The notes under the pieces were generated by a model. It saw only the letters and a program-made list of their open reading frames with translations. It was not told the origin of the DNA and made no database searches. The position numbers and the translations under genes were made by a program. Below, one piece after another: positions 10,125 to 20,061 of a DNA stretch of 64,000 bases. Within the stretch, counting starts at the first letter, position 1. Each line of letters begins with the position of its first letter. This DNA comes from Mycobacterium sp. UM_CSW (GTDB taxonomy: Bacteria > Actinomycetota > Actinomycetes > Mycobacteriales > Mycobacteriaceae), in contig NZ_AUWQ01000017.1 in the NCBI RefSeq assembly GCF_000455205.1, positions 111,713-175,712 on the forward strand, read 5' to 3'.

Positions 10125-10427
10125 ATGTGCTCTGGACCGAAGCAAGGACTGACGTTGCCCGCCAGCGTCGATCTGGAGAAGGAAACGGTCATCACCGGAC
10201 GGGTCGTGGACGGCGACGGTCAGGCGGTGGGTGGCGCATTCGTCCGCCTGCTGGACTCCTCGGACGAGTTCACGGCCGAGGTTGTCGCGTCGGCCACCGG
10301 TGACTTCCGGTTCTTCGCGGCACCGGGGTCCTGGACGCTGCGCGCGCTTTCCCCCGTCGGCAACGGCGACGCCGTGGTCGCACCGTCGGGCGCCGGCATT
10401 CACGAGGTCGACGTCAAGATCGCCTGA
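10125..10427 (+). CDS. sseC: SseC-like DUF1416 protein
   Basis: A 100-residue protein matching M. tuberculosis SseC in length and beginning MCSGPKQGLTLP. The rest is a compact beta-rich domain of the carboxypeptidase-regulatory-like type (ITGRVVDGDGQAVGGAFVRL, FFAAPGSWTLRALS). The Cys at residue 2 is conserved in the family. A role in sulfur metabolism is inferred only from its constant linkage to the sulfurtransferase gene. Confidence 0.88.
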   Translation: MCSGPKQGLTLPASVDLEKETVITGRVVDGDGQAVGGAFVRLLDSSDEFTAEVVASATGDFRFFAAPGSWTLRALSPVGNGDAVVAPSGAGIHEVDVKIA

Positions 10428-10462
10428 CGGACCGGCCGGTCCCCGGGGATCCGCGGGACGAA

Positions 10463-10475
10463 TAGACTCGTCCTC
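10463..10475 (+). promoter_or_regulatory. Leaderless -10 element of the 32-residue membrane protein
   Basis: TAGACT (10463-10468) is followed by exactly seven bases and GTG at 10476. This spacing recurs at phoY2, the ygfZ-like gene and the DyP gene in this window. Confidence 0.5.
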
Positions 10476-10574
10476 GTGGTGCTCTTCTTCGAGATCATGC
10501 TGGTCGTCGCAGTCGTGGTCATTTCATGGTTCGCGCTGTACACCCTCTACCGGCTCATCACTGACGAGTCGTGA
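10476..10574 (+). CDS. Small single-span membrane protein, 32 residues
   Basis: A GTG start and TGA stop enclose 32 codons: VVLFFEIMLVVAVVVISWFA followed by LYTLYRLITDES. One hydrophobic helix ends in a polar acidic tail. It has its own leaderless promoter and precedes a MIRU-like spacer and the Rv0813c-like gene. Small membrane proteins of this kind are annotated in mycobacteria (I recall the name MtfM but cannot verify it). Function unknown; too short for ordinary gene finders. Confidence 0.65.
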   Translation: MVLFFEIMLVVAVVVISWFALYTLYRLITDES

Positions 10575-10623
10575 CCCGCGCCGGCGACGATGCAGCGCGC
10601 AGCGATGGTGAGGAGCGGCGCGC
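10575..10623 (+). repeat. Degenerate MIRU-like element
   Basis: GCCGGCGACGATGCAGCGCG, CAGCGATG and GTGAGGAGCGGCGCGC match the core of the element at 8057-8139 without its second-half hairpin. It fills the gap between the small membrane protein stop and the TTG at 10624, and supplies GTGAGGAG as ribosome-binding site. Confidence 0.6.
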
Positions 10624-11292
10624 TTGAGCTCCGAAGACCCTGACGGCCCAGTCGTTTCCGGCGGCTCGGGCGACCGCGCCGTCGCGGCCGCCGCCGAACG
10701 CGCCAAGCTGACCGCGGCCCGCAACATTCCCGGCTTCGACGACCTGCCGGTCCCCGCCGACACCGCGAATCTGCGCGAAGGGGCGAACCTCAACGACGCG
10801 CTGCTGGCGCTGCTGCCGCTGGTCGGAGTGTGGCGCGGCGAGGGCGAGGGCCGCGGACCCGACGGGGATTACCGGTTCGGCCAGCAGATCGTGGTCTCGC
10901 ACGACGGCGGCGACTATCTGAATTGGGAAGCCCGGTCCTGGCGGCTCAACGAGGCGGGTGGGTACCGCGAACCGGGCCTGCGCGAGACGGGCTTCTGGCG
11001 CTTCGTCAGCGATCCCGACGACGATCCCACCGAGTCGCAGGCGATCGAGTTGTTGTTGGCCCATTCGGCCGGGTACATCGAGTTGTTCTACGGGCGGCCC
11101 CGCACGCAGTCGTCGTGGGAGCTGGTGACCGACGCGCTGGCCCGCAGCCGGTCGGGACTGCTGGTCGGTGGCGCCAAGCGGCTCTACGGCATCGTCGAAG
11201 GCGGCGACCTGGCCTACGTCGAGGAGCGGGTGGACGCCGACGGCGGCCTGGTGCCCCATCTTTCGGCGCGGCTGTCGCGGTTCGCCGGATAG
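10624..11292 (+). CDS. Nitrobindin/FABP-like beta-barrel protein (Rv0813c family)
   Basis: A 222-residue protein of the mycobacterial FABP-like/THAP4-type heme-binding family. The first ~55 residues are variable. The ten-stranded barrel starts with the family motif GVWRGEGEG (68-76) and continues through YLNWEARSW and a conserved barrel-closing [11 protein letters not shown]. Relatives bind heme or fatty acids; the ligand here is not evident. The start is TTG at 10624 after GTGAGGAG in the MIRU-like spacer. Confidence 0.8.
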   Translation: MSSEDPDGPVVSGGSGDRAVAAAAERAKLTAARNIPGFDDLPVPADTANLREGANLNDALLALLPLVGVWRGEGEGRGPDGDYRFGQQIVVSHDGGDYLNWEARSWRLNEAGGYREPGLRETGFWRFVSDPDDDPTESQAIELLLAHSAGYIELFYGRPRTQSSWELVTDALARSRSGLLVGGAKRLYGIVEGGDLAYVEERVDADGGLVPHLSARLSRFAG

Positions 11293-11307
11293 TTCCATGC
11301 GAGGTCC

Positions 11308-11452
11308 GGACATGGAGCGGCCCCCGAGCAAAGCTCCTGGTTGGACTGACCGGAAGCTCGGGGGCCGGGTGGCTACGGGGAATTCGCCAGCGCGCGTTGA
11401 TCGCCGACTCTTCCGAGCCAATGCAGCTAGCGCGTAGCCACCTCACATGTCC
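11308..11452. ncRNA. Candidate structured RNA: perfect three-way junction
   Basis: In the gap between two convergent genes three perfect stems nest. P1 pairs GGACATG (11308-11314) with CATGTCC (11446-11452). P2 pairs GGCCCCCGAGC (11319-11329) with GCTCGGGGGCC (11356-11366). P3 pairs GGTGGCTACG (11368-11377) with CGTAGCCACC (11433-11442). Junction linkers are 4, 1 and 3 bases. Extended -10-like TGATAGCTT (minus, 11464-11456) or GATAGT (plus, 11288-11293) could drive it. I do not recognise a known RNA family. It could instead be an elaborate bidirectional terminator. Strand undetermined. Confidence 0.4.
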
Positions 11453-11490
11453 ATGAAGCTATCAATTTCGCGGACCACCTCCCTTCCTGT

Positions 11491-11506
11491 GTACGGCCGA
11501 CCGTAC
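11491..11506 (-). terminator. Hairpin downstream of the pabC-like gene
   Basis: GTACGG-CCGA-CCGTAC is a perfect 6-bp stem with a tetraloop, about 35 bases past the stop of the pabC-like gene. No T run follows, so termination is only suggested. Confidence 0.3.
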
Positions 11507-11541
11507 CTGGGATTGCGCTAGCCGACAACCGAATTCAGCGC

Positions 11542-12426
11542 TCAGCGATCGCTGACGATGGCCGCGTCGACCAGCTCTGCGAATTCGGTGGCGATCGGGG
11601 ACCGGAGCAGTCGCCGGCCATCAAGCGTGTGCACCCGAGCCGCCAGGGTCATGCTCGACACCAGCCAAATGCCTTGGGCGGCATGCAAGTCCGCGACCCG
11701 CAGCGCCCGGTAGTCGCAGTCGTAGCCCTTGGCCCGGGCCACCTCGAAGAGCGCCTGTTGCGTGGTGCCCCGCAGGATCGGATACCAAGGCGGCGGTGTC
11801 AGCAGGCACGGGTTCCCGTCCGCGCCCGGTTCGGCGGCGATGACGACCGTCGAGCGCGGGCCTTCCAGGATGTAGCCGTCGGAGCTGATGAAGATGACGT
11901 CGCCAGCACCGTGGCGGGCGGCGTGCCGCAGGGCGGCCATGTTGACCGCGTACGACAGCGTCTTGGCCCCGGCCAGCAGCCAGGGCATGGCGTCGGCACC
12001 GCGGGCCGGCAGTCCGCGATCCAGCGTCATAGCGGCGAGCCCGTCGCGGCGAACCGCGGTCACCCTTTCGGGGACGGGGTTCACCATCACGTACGCGGTC
12101 GGAGCCGATCCGCCCTCGCGGCCGCGCGTGTAGATCAGGCGCATCGCACCTTCGTCGGAGGTGCCCGCGGCCCACCGGCGCGCCGCCTCGTCGATGGCAG
12201 TGCGCCAGGCGGCGAGGTCCGGCTCAGGCAGGTCCATCATCTTGGCGGACTGCGTCAGGCGCTGCAGATGGGAGCCCACCAGGCAGGCACGGCCGTCGCG
12301 CACCAGCAGCGTCTCGAAGATTCCGTCGCCGCGAACCGCGGCCAGGTCGTCGGCGTGCAGCAGCGGCGCCCCCGGCGGATGGGCCTCGCCGTCCAGCGTG
12401 AGGATCACACCCGTCTGGTCAGCCAT
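11542..12426 (-). CDS. pabC: Class IV PLP aminotransferase fold, likely aminodeoxychorismate lyase
   Basis: A 294-residue fold-type IV PLP enzyme matching Rv0812. In this family 4-amino-4-deoxychorismate lyase makes p-aminobenzoate for folate; D-amino-acid and branched-chain transaminases share the fold. The PLP lysine is K155 in GAKTLSYAVNM, and RGDGIFETLLVRDG is the N-terminal signature. The ATG at 12426 begins MADQTGVILT. Upstream, TAGGCT (12440-12435) is eight bases away, so it is probably leaderless. It diverges from a folate-binding YgfZ protein, which fits folate work, but a transaminase cannot be excluded. Confidence 0.8.
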   Translation of the reverse strand: MADQTGVILTLDGEAHPPGAPLLHADDLAAVRGDGIFETLLVRDGRACLVGSHLQRLTQSAKMMDLPEPDLAAWRTAIDEAARRWAAGTSDEGAMRLIYTRGREGGSAPTAYVMVNPVPERVTAVRRDGLAAMTLDRGLPARGADAMPWLLAGAKTLSYAVNMAALRHAARHGAGDVIFISSDGYILEGPRSTVVIAAEPGADGNPCLLTPPPWYPILRGTTQQALFEVARAKGYDCDYRALRVADLHAAQGIWLVSSMTLAARVHTLDGRRLLRSPIATEFAELVDAAIVSDR

Positions 12427-12467
12427 GAGGGGTAAGCCTAGCCGCGAGGGTCCGTAGAGTTTGAGGG
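12427..12467. promoter_or_regulatory. Divergent leaderless promoters of pabC-like and ygfZ-like genes
   Basis: The 41-base gap carries TAGGCT on the minus strand (12440-12435) eight bases before the pabC-like ATG, and TAGAGT on the plus strand (12455-12460) exactly seven bases before GTG at 12468. Both genes can thus be transcribed without a 5' leader, back to back. Confidence 0.5.
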
Positions 12468-13562
12468 GTGAACGCCGTCCCCGCACCCGATCCCGGACCC
12501 GACGCCGGCGCGGTCTGGCATTACGGCGATCCGCTGGGCGAGCAGCGGGCGGCCGAGGCCGACGCGGTGTTGGTCGACCGCTCGCACCGCGCGGTCCTCA
12601 CCCTGACCGGAAAAGACCGGCAGACCTGGCTGCACACCATCTCCAGCCAGCACGTCAGCGAACTCCCCGAGGGCGCCAGCACGCAAAACCTCAGCCTCGA
12701 CGGCCAGGGGCGCGTCGAGGACCACTGGATTCAGACCGAGCTGGGCGGCACGACCTACCTCGACACCGAACCGTGGCGGGGTGAGCCGCTGCTGGACTAC
12801 CTGCGCAAGATGGTGTTCTGGTCCGAGGTCACCCCGAGCGGCGCGGATCTGGCGGTGCTGTCGCTGCTGGGCCCGCGATTGGCCGACCGGGCGGTGCTCG
12901 ACGCGCTGGGCGTGGACGCCTTGCCCGACGAGCCGACCGCCGTTCCGGTCCCCGGCGGCGGCTTCGCGCGACGGATGCCGGGCGCCCCGGCAGGCCAGAT
13001 CGAATTGGACGTGCTGGTTCCGCGCGGCGAGGCCGCCGGCTGGCGCGACCGCCTGACGCGGGCCGGCGTGCGCGCGGCCGGGGTATGGGCCTACGAGGCC
13101 CACCGGGTGGCGGCACTGCGGCCGCGCCTCGGTGTCGACACCGACGAGCGCACGATCCCGCACGAGGTGGGGTGGATCGGCGGTCCCGGCGAGGGGGCCG
13201 TACACCTGGACAAGGGCTGCTATCGCGGGCAGGAGACCGTCGCGCGGGTGCACAACCTGGGCAAACCGCCGCGGATGCTGGTGTTGTTGCACCTCGACGG
13301 CTCGGTGGAGCGACCCTCCACCGGGGACTCGGTGCTCGCCGGCGGTCGCGCCGTCGGACGGCTCGGAACCGTCGTCGAGCACGTCGACCTTGGGCCGGTG
13401 GCACTGGCACTCGTCAAGCGCGGCCTGCCCGCGGACACGCAACTGACGACCGGCGCGCAGGGCGACGTCGCCGCGGCAATCGACGCCGATTCCCTGCCCG
13501 CCACCGAACACGTCGGCGCGGGACGGCGAGCCGTTGAACGGTTGCGGGGCGGTGCGGGATAA
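12468..13562 (+). CDS. ygfZ: Folate-binding YgfZ-type protein (GcvT superfamily)
   Basis: A 364-residue GcvT-fold protein equivalent to Rv0811c. The YgfZ signature KGCYRGQE is at 249-256, with the redox-relevant Cys at 251. YgfZ uses tetrahydrofolate to support assembly or repair of Fe-S clusters. The catalytic residues of true aminomethyltransferases are not expected. The GTG start is seven bases after TAGAGT. The neighbouring pabC-like gene suggests a shared link to folate. Confidence 0.87.
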   Translation: MNAVPAPDPGPDAGAVWHYGDPLGEQRAAEADAVLVDRSHRAVLTLTGKDRQTWLHTISSQHVSELPEGASTQNLSLDGQGRVEDHWIQTELGGTTYLDTEPWRGEPLLDYLRKMVFWSEVTPSGADLAVLSLLGPRLADRAVLDALGVDALPDEPTAVPVPGGGFARRMPGAPAGQIELDVLVPRGEAAGWRDRLTRAGVRAAGVWAYEAHRVAALRPRLGVDTDERTIPHEVGWIGGPGEGAVHLDKGCYRGQETVARVHNLGKPPRMLVLLHLDGSVERPSTGDSVLAGGRAVGRLGTVVEHVDLGPVALALVKRGLPADTQLTTGAQGDVAAAIDADSLPATEHVGAGRRAVERLRGGAG

Positions 13563-13621
13563 TCCTCGATGAGGTCCGCCACAGCGGACAGGGGTCACCG
13601 ACACCCGACCGTGAGGCACGG

Positions 13622-13627
13622 TAAACT
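13622..13627 (+). promoter_or_regulatory. -10 element for the DUF3073 gene
   Basis: TAAACT at 13622-13627 fits TANNNT and would start a transcript near 13634, giving a 5' leader of about 75 bases that contains the hairpin at 13658-13686. Confidence 0.4.
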
Positions 13628-13657
13628 GTCGGCAGGACAATAACGACACCAAGAGAT

Positions 13658-13686
13658 CGGAGCCGCCTACTCGTTAGGCCGCTCCG
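13658..13686 (+). promoter_or_regulatory. Hairpin in the 5' leader of the DUF3073 gene
   Basis: CGGAGC-C-GCCTA pairs with TAGGC-C-GCTCCG around a CTCGT loop: 11 base pairs with one C-C mismatch. It ends 23 bases before the ATG, with no T run and another gene directly behind it. A leader element fits better than a terminator; function unknown. Confidence 0.4.
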
Positions 13687-13709
13687 TTATTGCGCGAGGG
13701 GGTTCCCCC

Positions 13710-13886
13710 ATGGGCCGCGGCCGGGCTAAGGCAAAGCAGACCAAGGTTGCACGAGAGCTCAAATACAGTTCTCCGCAGACCGATTTCCAGCGGCTACAGC
13801 AGGAGCTGTCGGGCACGACCGCCGAAGAACCCGGCGACGACGGCCAAGACGAATCTTGGGACGACCCCGACGACTGGCGTCGCTGA
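13710..13886 (+). CDS. DUF3073 small basic-acidic protein
   Basis: A 58-residue protein, MGRGRAKAKQTKVARELKYS then FQRLQQELSG and an acidic tail ending DDPDDWR. This is the DUF3073 pattern, conserved in actinobacteria (Rv0810c has 60 residues). The basic start suggests nucleic-acid or ribosome contact, but no function is established. It has its own -10 box and leader hairpin, and a strong terminator follows. Confidence 0.85.
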   Translation: MGRGRAKAKQTKVARELKYSSPQTDFQRLQQELSGTTAEEPGDDGQDESWDDPDDWRR

Positions 13887-13900
13887 ACCTCTCGCCACCA

Positions 13901-13935
13901 CTGTGCCGATGCTCTGAGCGTCGGCACAGTTTCTA
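13901..13935 (+). terminator. Intrinsic terminator after DUF3073 gene
   Basis: CTGTGCCGA (13901-13909) pairs perfectly with TCGGCACAG (13921-13929) around an 11-base loop, and TTTCT follows directly. It sits between the DUF3073 stop and the convergent purM stop at 13936. Confidence 0.85.
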
Positions 13936-15030
13936 TCAGAACCGCGGGTGTTGCCCGACCAGTGTGGCCCGCGGGCCGTCTTTTCCGCCTTTGCCGACGG
14001 TGCCCAGCACCCAGCAGTTCAGATGCCGCGCGGTCAGGATGGCCAGGGCCCGGTCTTGGTCTTCGGGAGCGACGACCGCGATCATGCCGACGCCCATGTT
14101 GAACGTCTTCTCCATCTCCTCGCGGGCCACCCGGCCGCGCTGGGCGATCATCGCGAACACCGGCGCGGGCGTCCAGGTGCCGCGGTCGACCTCGGCGACC
14201 AGCCCGGGCGGGATGACGCGTTGCAGGTTGCCGGCCAGCCCGCCGCCCGTCACGTGGCAGAACGTCCGGACATGGGTCTCGGCGGTCAGCGCCAGGCAGT
14301 CTTTGGCGTAGATCCGGGTCGGTTCCAGCAGCTCTTCACCGAGGGTGCGGCCGAACTCCTCGACGTAGCCGGCCAGGTTCATCCGGTCGATCTCGAGCAG
14401 GACGCTGCGGGCCAGCGAGTAGCCGTTGGAATGCAGGCCGGAGGAGCCCATCGCGATGATGACGTCGCCGGGCTTGACGCGGTCGGCGCCGAGGACGTCG
14501 TCGGCTTCGACGACACCGATGCCGGTGGCCGAGATGTCGTAGTGGTCGGGTTCCATCAGGCCGGGATGTTCGGCGGTTTCGCCGCCCAGCAGCGCGCAGC
14601 CCGCGCGCACACAGCCCTCGGCGATGCCGCTGACGATCGCGCTGAGGCGTTCCGGGACCGTCCGGCCGACGGCGATGTAGTCCTGCAGGAAAAGCGGTTC
14701 GGCGCCGCACACCACGAGATCGTCGACCACCATGGCGACCAGGTCGAGGCCGACGGTGTCGTGCTTGTCCATCGCCTGGGCGACCGCCAGTTTGGTGCCG
14801 ACGCCGTCCGTGGAGGCCGCCAGGACCGGCTCGCGGTAGTCGCCGCGCAGGGCGAACAGCCCGGCGAACCCGCCCAGCCCGCCGCGCACCTCGGGGCGGG
14901 TAGCCTTGGTGGCCAACGGCTTGAACAACGCGACGGCGCGCTCACCGGCTTCAATGTCCACCCCGGCCGCCGCGTAGGTGATGCCCTGGCTGCCCGGGTT
15001 TCGTCCGGGACTTTTTCCGGGATCCGTCAT
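13936..15030 (-). CDS. purM: Phosphoribosylformylglycinamidine cyclo-ligase PurM
   Basis: PurM closes FGAM to AIR with ATP, step five of purine synthesis. The 364 residues show the AIRS N-domain with GITYAAAGVDIEAGERAV, the glycine-rich DGVGTKL loop, GGETAEHPG and, in the C-domain, FCHVTGGGLAGNLQRVIP. The order after DUF3073 matches Rv0809. purF lies 60 bases upstream on the same strand; no terminator lies between, so cotranscription is likely. Confidence 0.96.
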   Translation of the reverse strand: MTDPGKSPGRNPGSQGITYAAAGVDIEAGERAVALFKPLATKATRPEVRGGLGGFAGLFALRGDYREPVLAASTDGVGTKLAVAQAMDKHDTVGLDLVAMVVDDLVVCGAEPLFLQDYIAVGRTVPERLSAIVSGIAEGCVRAGCALLGGETAEHPGLMEPDHYDISATGIGVVEADDVLGADRVKPGDVIIAMGSSGLHSNGYSLARSVLLEIDRMNLAGYVEEFGRTLGEELLEPTRIYAKDCLALTAETHVRTFCHVTGGGLAGNLQRVIPPGLVAEVDRGTWTPAPVFAMIAQRGRVAREEMEKTFNMGVGMIAVVAPEDQDRALAILTARHLNCWVLGTVGKGGKDGPRATLVGQHPRF

Positions 15031-15090
15031 CGCGATAAAGGCTACCGGGCGGCGCTTCGCGCCGGAATCAAACGTCCTTGAAGCACCGGC

Positions 15091-16626
15091 TCAGCGCACG
15101 ATCGGCACTTCATCGGGTGCCAGATCATCGAGCGCGGCTCCGCGCGCGGCGTTGGCGAGCATGTGCTCGATGACGTTCTTGCCCAGCGCGGATTCCTCGG
15201 GCAGTTCGATCGGGTACTTGCCGTCGAAGCAAGCGGTGCACAGCCGCGACGCCGGCTGCTCGGAGGCCGCGACGAGGCCGCGCAGCGAGATGTAGCCCAG
15301 CGTGTCGGCGCCGATGGCGTGCCGTACCGCCTCGAGCATCTCCTCTTTGTCTTGCACGGCGTTGGCGATCAACTCGGCCGGCGACGGGAAGTCGATGCCG
15401 TAGAAGCACGGCCACTTCACCGGCGGCGACGCGATGCGCACGTGCACCTCGAGGGCGCCGGCCTCGCGCAGCATGCGCAACAGCGCTCGCTGGGTGTTCC
15501 CCCGCACGATCGAATCGTCGACGACGATGAGCCGCTTGCCGCGGATCACCTCTTTGAGCGGGTTGAGCTTCAGCCGGATGCCGAGCTGGCGGATGGTCTG
15601 CGACGGCTGGATGAACGTGCGCCCGACGTAGGCGTTCTTCATCAGGCCCTGCCCGTACGGAATGCCGGATTCCTGGGCGTACCCGACCGCGGCCGGGGTG
15701 CCCGACTCCGGCACCCCGATCACCAGGTCGGCCTCAACCGGGCATTCGCGCGCCAGCCGGCGGCCGATGTCGACCCGGGTCGCGTGCACGGAGCGGCCGG
15801 CGAGCGTGCTGTCGGGGCGCGCGAGGTAGACGTATTCGAAGACGCAGCCCTTGGGCTCGGGGTTGGCGAACCGGGTGGAGCGCACGCCGTCGGCGTCGAT
15901 GGCCAGCAGCTCGCCGGGCTCGATGTCGCGGACGAACGAGGCGCCGACGATGTCGAGGGCGGCCGTTTCCGACGCCACCACCCAGCCGCGGTCGAGGCGT
16001 CCGAGCGAAAGCGGCCGCACGCCATAGGGATCGCGGCACGCATACAGCGTGTTTTCGTCCATGAACGTCAGGCAGAACGCCCCGCGCACGGTCGGCAGCA
16101 GCTCCAGCGCCGCCTGTTCCAGTGTGGAGTCGGCGGCGCCGTGGGCCAGCAGCGCGCCCAGGATGTCGGAGTCCGTCGTCGCCGGGGCGGGGTATCGGGT
16201 GCCCATCAAGCCCTCGTCGCGGGCGCGCGCGGCAAGTTCAGCGGTGTTGACCAGATTTCCGTTGTGCCCCAACGCAACCCCGGTGCCGGCCGCGGTGTTG
16301 CGGAACACCGGCTGGGCGTTTTCCCACGTGGTGTCGCCCGTGGTGGAGTACCGGCAGTGTCCGATGGCGACGTGACCCTGCATCGCCGCCAGCGTCTGCT
16401 CGTCGAACACCTGGCTGACCAGGCCGAGGTCCTTGAACACCAGCACCTGAGATCCGTCGGCGACGGCGATGCCCGCGGCTTCCTGGCCGCGATGCTGCAG
16501 CGCGTACAGGCCGTAATAGGTGAGTTTGGCGACGTCCTCGCCCGGGGCCCAGACCCCGAAGACGCCGCATTCTTCACGGGGGGAGTTCAAGTCCTGCTCG
16601 GATGCTTCTACTCCAGCGACGGTCAC
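15091..16626 (-). CDS. purF: Amidophosphoribosyltransferase PurF
   Basis: PurF makes phosphoribosylamine from PRPP and glutamine, the first step of purine synthesis. The 511-residue precursor has a 19-residue propeptide; removal would expose the Ntn nucleophile Cys20 in EECGVFG. The PRPP loop LIVVDDSIVRGNTQ is present. Cysteines in PKGCVFEY, WPCFYG and LCTACFDG fit the 4Fe-4S set of the Bacillus-type enzyme. The start ATG at 16626 fits the family. Confidence 0.96.
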   Translation of the reverse strand: MTVAGVEASEQDLNSPREECGVFGVWAPGEDVAKLTYYGLYALQHRGQEAAGIAVADGSQVLVFKDLGLVSQVFDEQTLAAMQGHVAIGHCRYSTTGDTTWENAQPVFRNTAAGTGVALGHNGNLVNTAELAARARDEGLMGTRYPAPATTDSDILGALLAHGAADSTLEQAALELLPTVRGAFCLTFMDENTLYACRDPYGVRPLSLGRLDRGWVVASETAALDIVGASFVRDIEPGELLAIDADGVRSTRFANPEPKGCVFEYVYLARPDSTLAGRSVHATRVDIGRRLARECPVEADLVIGVPESGTPAAVGYAQESGIPYGQGLMKNAYVGRTFIQPSQTIRQLGIRLKLNPLKEVIRGKRLIVVDDSIVRGNTQRALLRMLREAGALEVHVRIASPPVKWPCFYGIDFPSPAELIANAVQDKEEMLEAVRHAIGADTLGYISLRGLVAASEQPASRLCTACFDGKYPIELPEESALGKNVIEHMLANAARGAALDDLAPDEVPIVR

Positions 16627-16716
16627 GGTTCGGCGGCTCCCTGGCGAACGATTGGTGACGCCTAGGAGTCTACGGGCAGCACGGGCTCCCCGACGAATCC
16701 GACGGGCGTGTTGGGC

Positions 16717-16768
16717 GGCGAAAATGCTGAATACAACTCTAAACCTGCAGTTCAGGGTTGTATTCAGC
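16717..16768 (-). terminator. AT-rich dyad after the SCP-like gene
   Basis: GCTGAATACAAC (16726-16737) and GTTGTATTCAGC (16757-16768) are perfect 12-bp arms; the inner part also pairs apart from a few mismatches. Read on the minus strand the hairpin starts in the stop codon of the SCP-like gene and is followed by ATTTTC, so it works best as its terminator, just before purF. It is far more AT-rich than its surroundings. Confidence 0.6.
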
Positions 16769-17153
16769 TGACACCGAACAGGGGCAACCAGTGGCCAATT
16801 TCACCCGCCCGAGAGCCGGATAGCGTCACGCCCCCGGTGGCTTTCGCCTCGTCCAGCGGCAAAAGGCCGGTCGCCAGCCGCAGCCAGGTCCGCGGATCGG
16901 TCTCCACCACGTTCGGCGGCGTGCCGCGGGTGTGCCGGGGTCCGGCGATGCACTGGACCGCCGCGAACGGCGGGATCCGGACCTCGACGCTGGCGCCCGG
17001 CGCCACCGCGGCGAGAGTCCGGGCGGTGAGCCGCACCGCGGTCGCGAGGGCGTTGCGGTCGGGCGCCGGGCGGGTCTCGTCGCGCAGCCAGTCCAGCACG
17101 GCCAGCACCGCCTCCCGGGCCTGGGCCGGGTCGGCGCTTTGACGGGCGGGCAT
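16764..17153 (-). CDS. SCP-like small protein (Rv0807 family)
   Basis: A 129-residue protein with the same length and location as Rv0807. The sequence (LDWLRDETRPAPDRNALATA, VEVRIPPFAAVQC, DPRTWLRLATG, LSGSRAGEIGHWLPLFGV) fits a sterol-carrier-type fold such as occurs in maleylpyruvate-isomerase-like proteins. No ligand or reaction can be assigned. It begins three bases after the CAAX protease stop, so the two are cotranscribed. Its stop lies in a strong dyad. Confidence 0.7.
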   Translation of the reverse strand: MPARQSADPAQAREAVLAVLDWLRDETRPAPDRNALATAVRLTARTLAAVAPGASVEVRIPPFAAVQCIAGPRHTRGTPPNVVETDPRTWLRLATGLLPLDEAKATGGVTLSGSRAGEIGHWLPLFGVS

Positions 17154-17156
17154 ACC

Positions 17157-17738
17157 TCAGCGTTGCACGGCCACCGCGGCGATCGCACCGGCCTCGTTGA
17201 CGGCCAGGTGGGTCAGCATCGGCGCGGCGAGGCTGCCGGATCGGTCGGCCAGCCAGCCGAACAACCAGCCCGCTGTCCCGGTCACCAGCACGGTAGCCGC
17301 CACCGGCGCACCCGTTGCTCGCGCGTCCGGGATGTGCGAGAGCCCAAAAGTGGTGGCCTGCAACAACCTTCCGCCACGCTGGCCGAACGCGCGGGAGCCC
17401 ACAGCGGCCAGCGCGGCGCGGAACGCGGCCTCCTCGGCCCAGACGGTGCCGACGGGAATGTTCAGCAGCAGCCAACCCGGCACCGAGACCGGCAAATCGC
17501 GGGCCGCCATCGAGGCCCGCACCATGGGCAGCGCGGTCGTCGCGGCGATCGCGCCCGCCGCGACCGCCCCGGCGGCCGAGCCGAGCCGCATCCCCGCCCA
17601 CAGCCGCGGCGGGCGCAGCCCCGGTATCGCGCGGGTCACCCCCACCAGCAGCAAGCCCACGCCGGCCTGCAGGGTGACGCGCCACGCCGTCGGCAGTCGC
17701 GGGCTGAGGAAGCCCCAGCCGACGAGCGCCGCCGCCAA
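17157..17738 (-). CDS. CAAX/CPBP-family intramembrane protease
   Basis: An integral membrane protein with the CPBP signature: EEAAFR (paired Glu and Arg), then HIP and HLAVNEAG supplying the other catalytic His and Asn. Several hydrophobic helices surround them. Bacterial members are proteases or abortive-infection-like proteins with unknown substrates. The start is unclear: no ATG or GTG is near, the frame runs on into purL, and TTG at 17738 (193 residues) is my best choice, CTG at 17744 being possible. It sits right after purL, where Rv0804 lies. Confidence 0.72.
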   Translation of the reverse strand: MAAALVGWGFLSPRLPTAWRVTLQAGVGLLLVGVTRAIPGLRPPRLWAGMRLGSAAGAVAAGAIAATTALPMVRASMAARDLPVSVPGWLLLNIPVGTVWAEEAAFRAALAAVGSRAFGQRGGRLLQATTFGLSHIPDARATGAPVAATVLVTGTAGWLFGWLADRSGSLAAPMLTHLAVNEAGAIAAVAVQR

Positions 17739-17758
17739 CGACAGCGCGCGAAGCCGGC

Positions 17759-20053
<2,295 letters not shown>

Positions 20054-20061
20054 CTAGAGAG

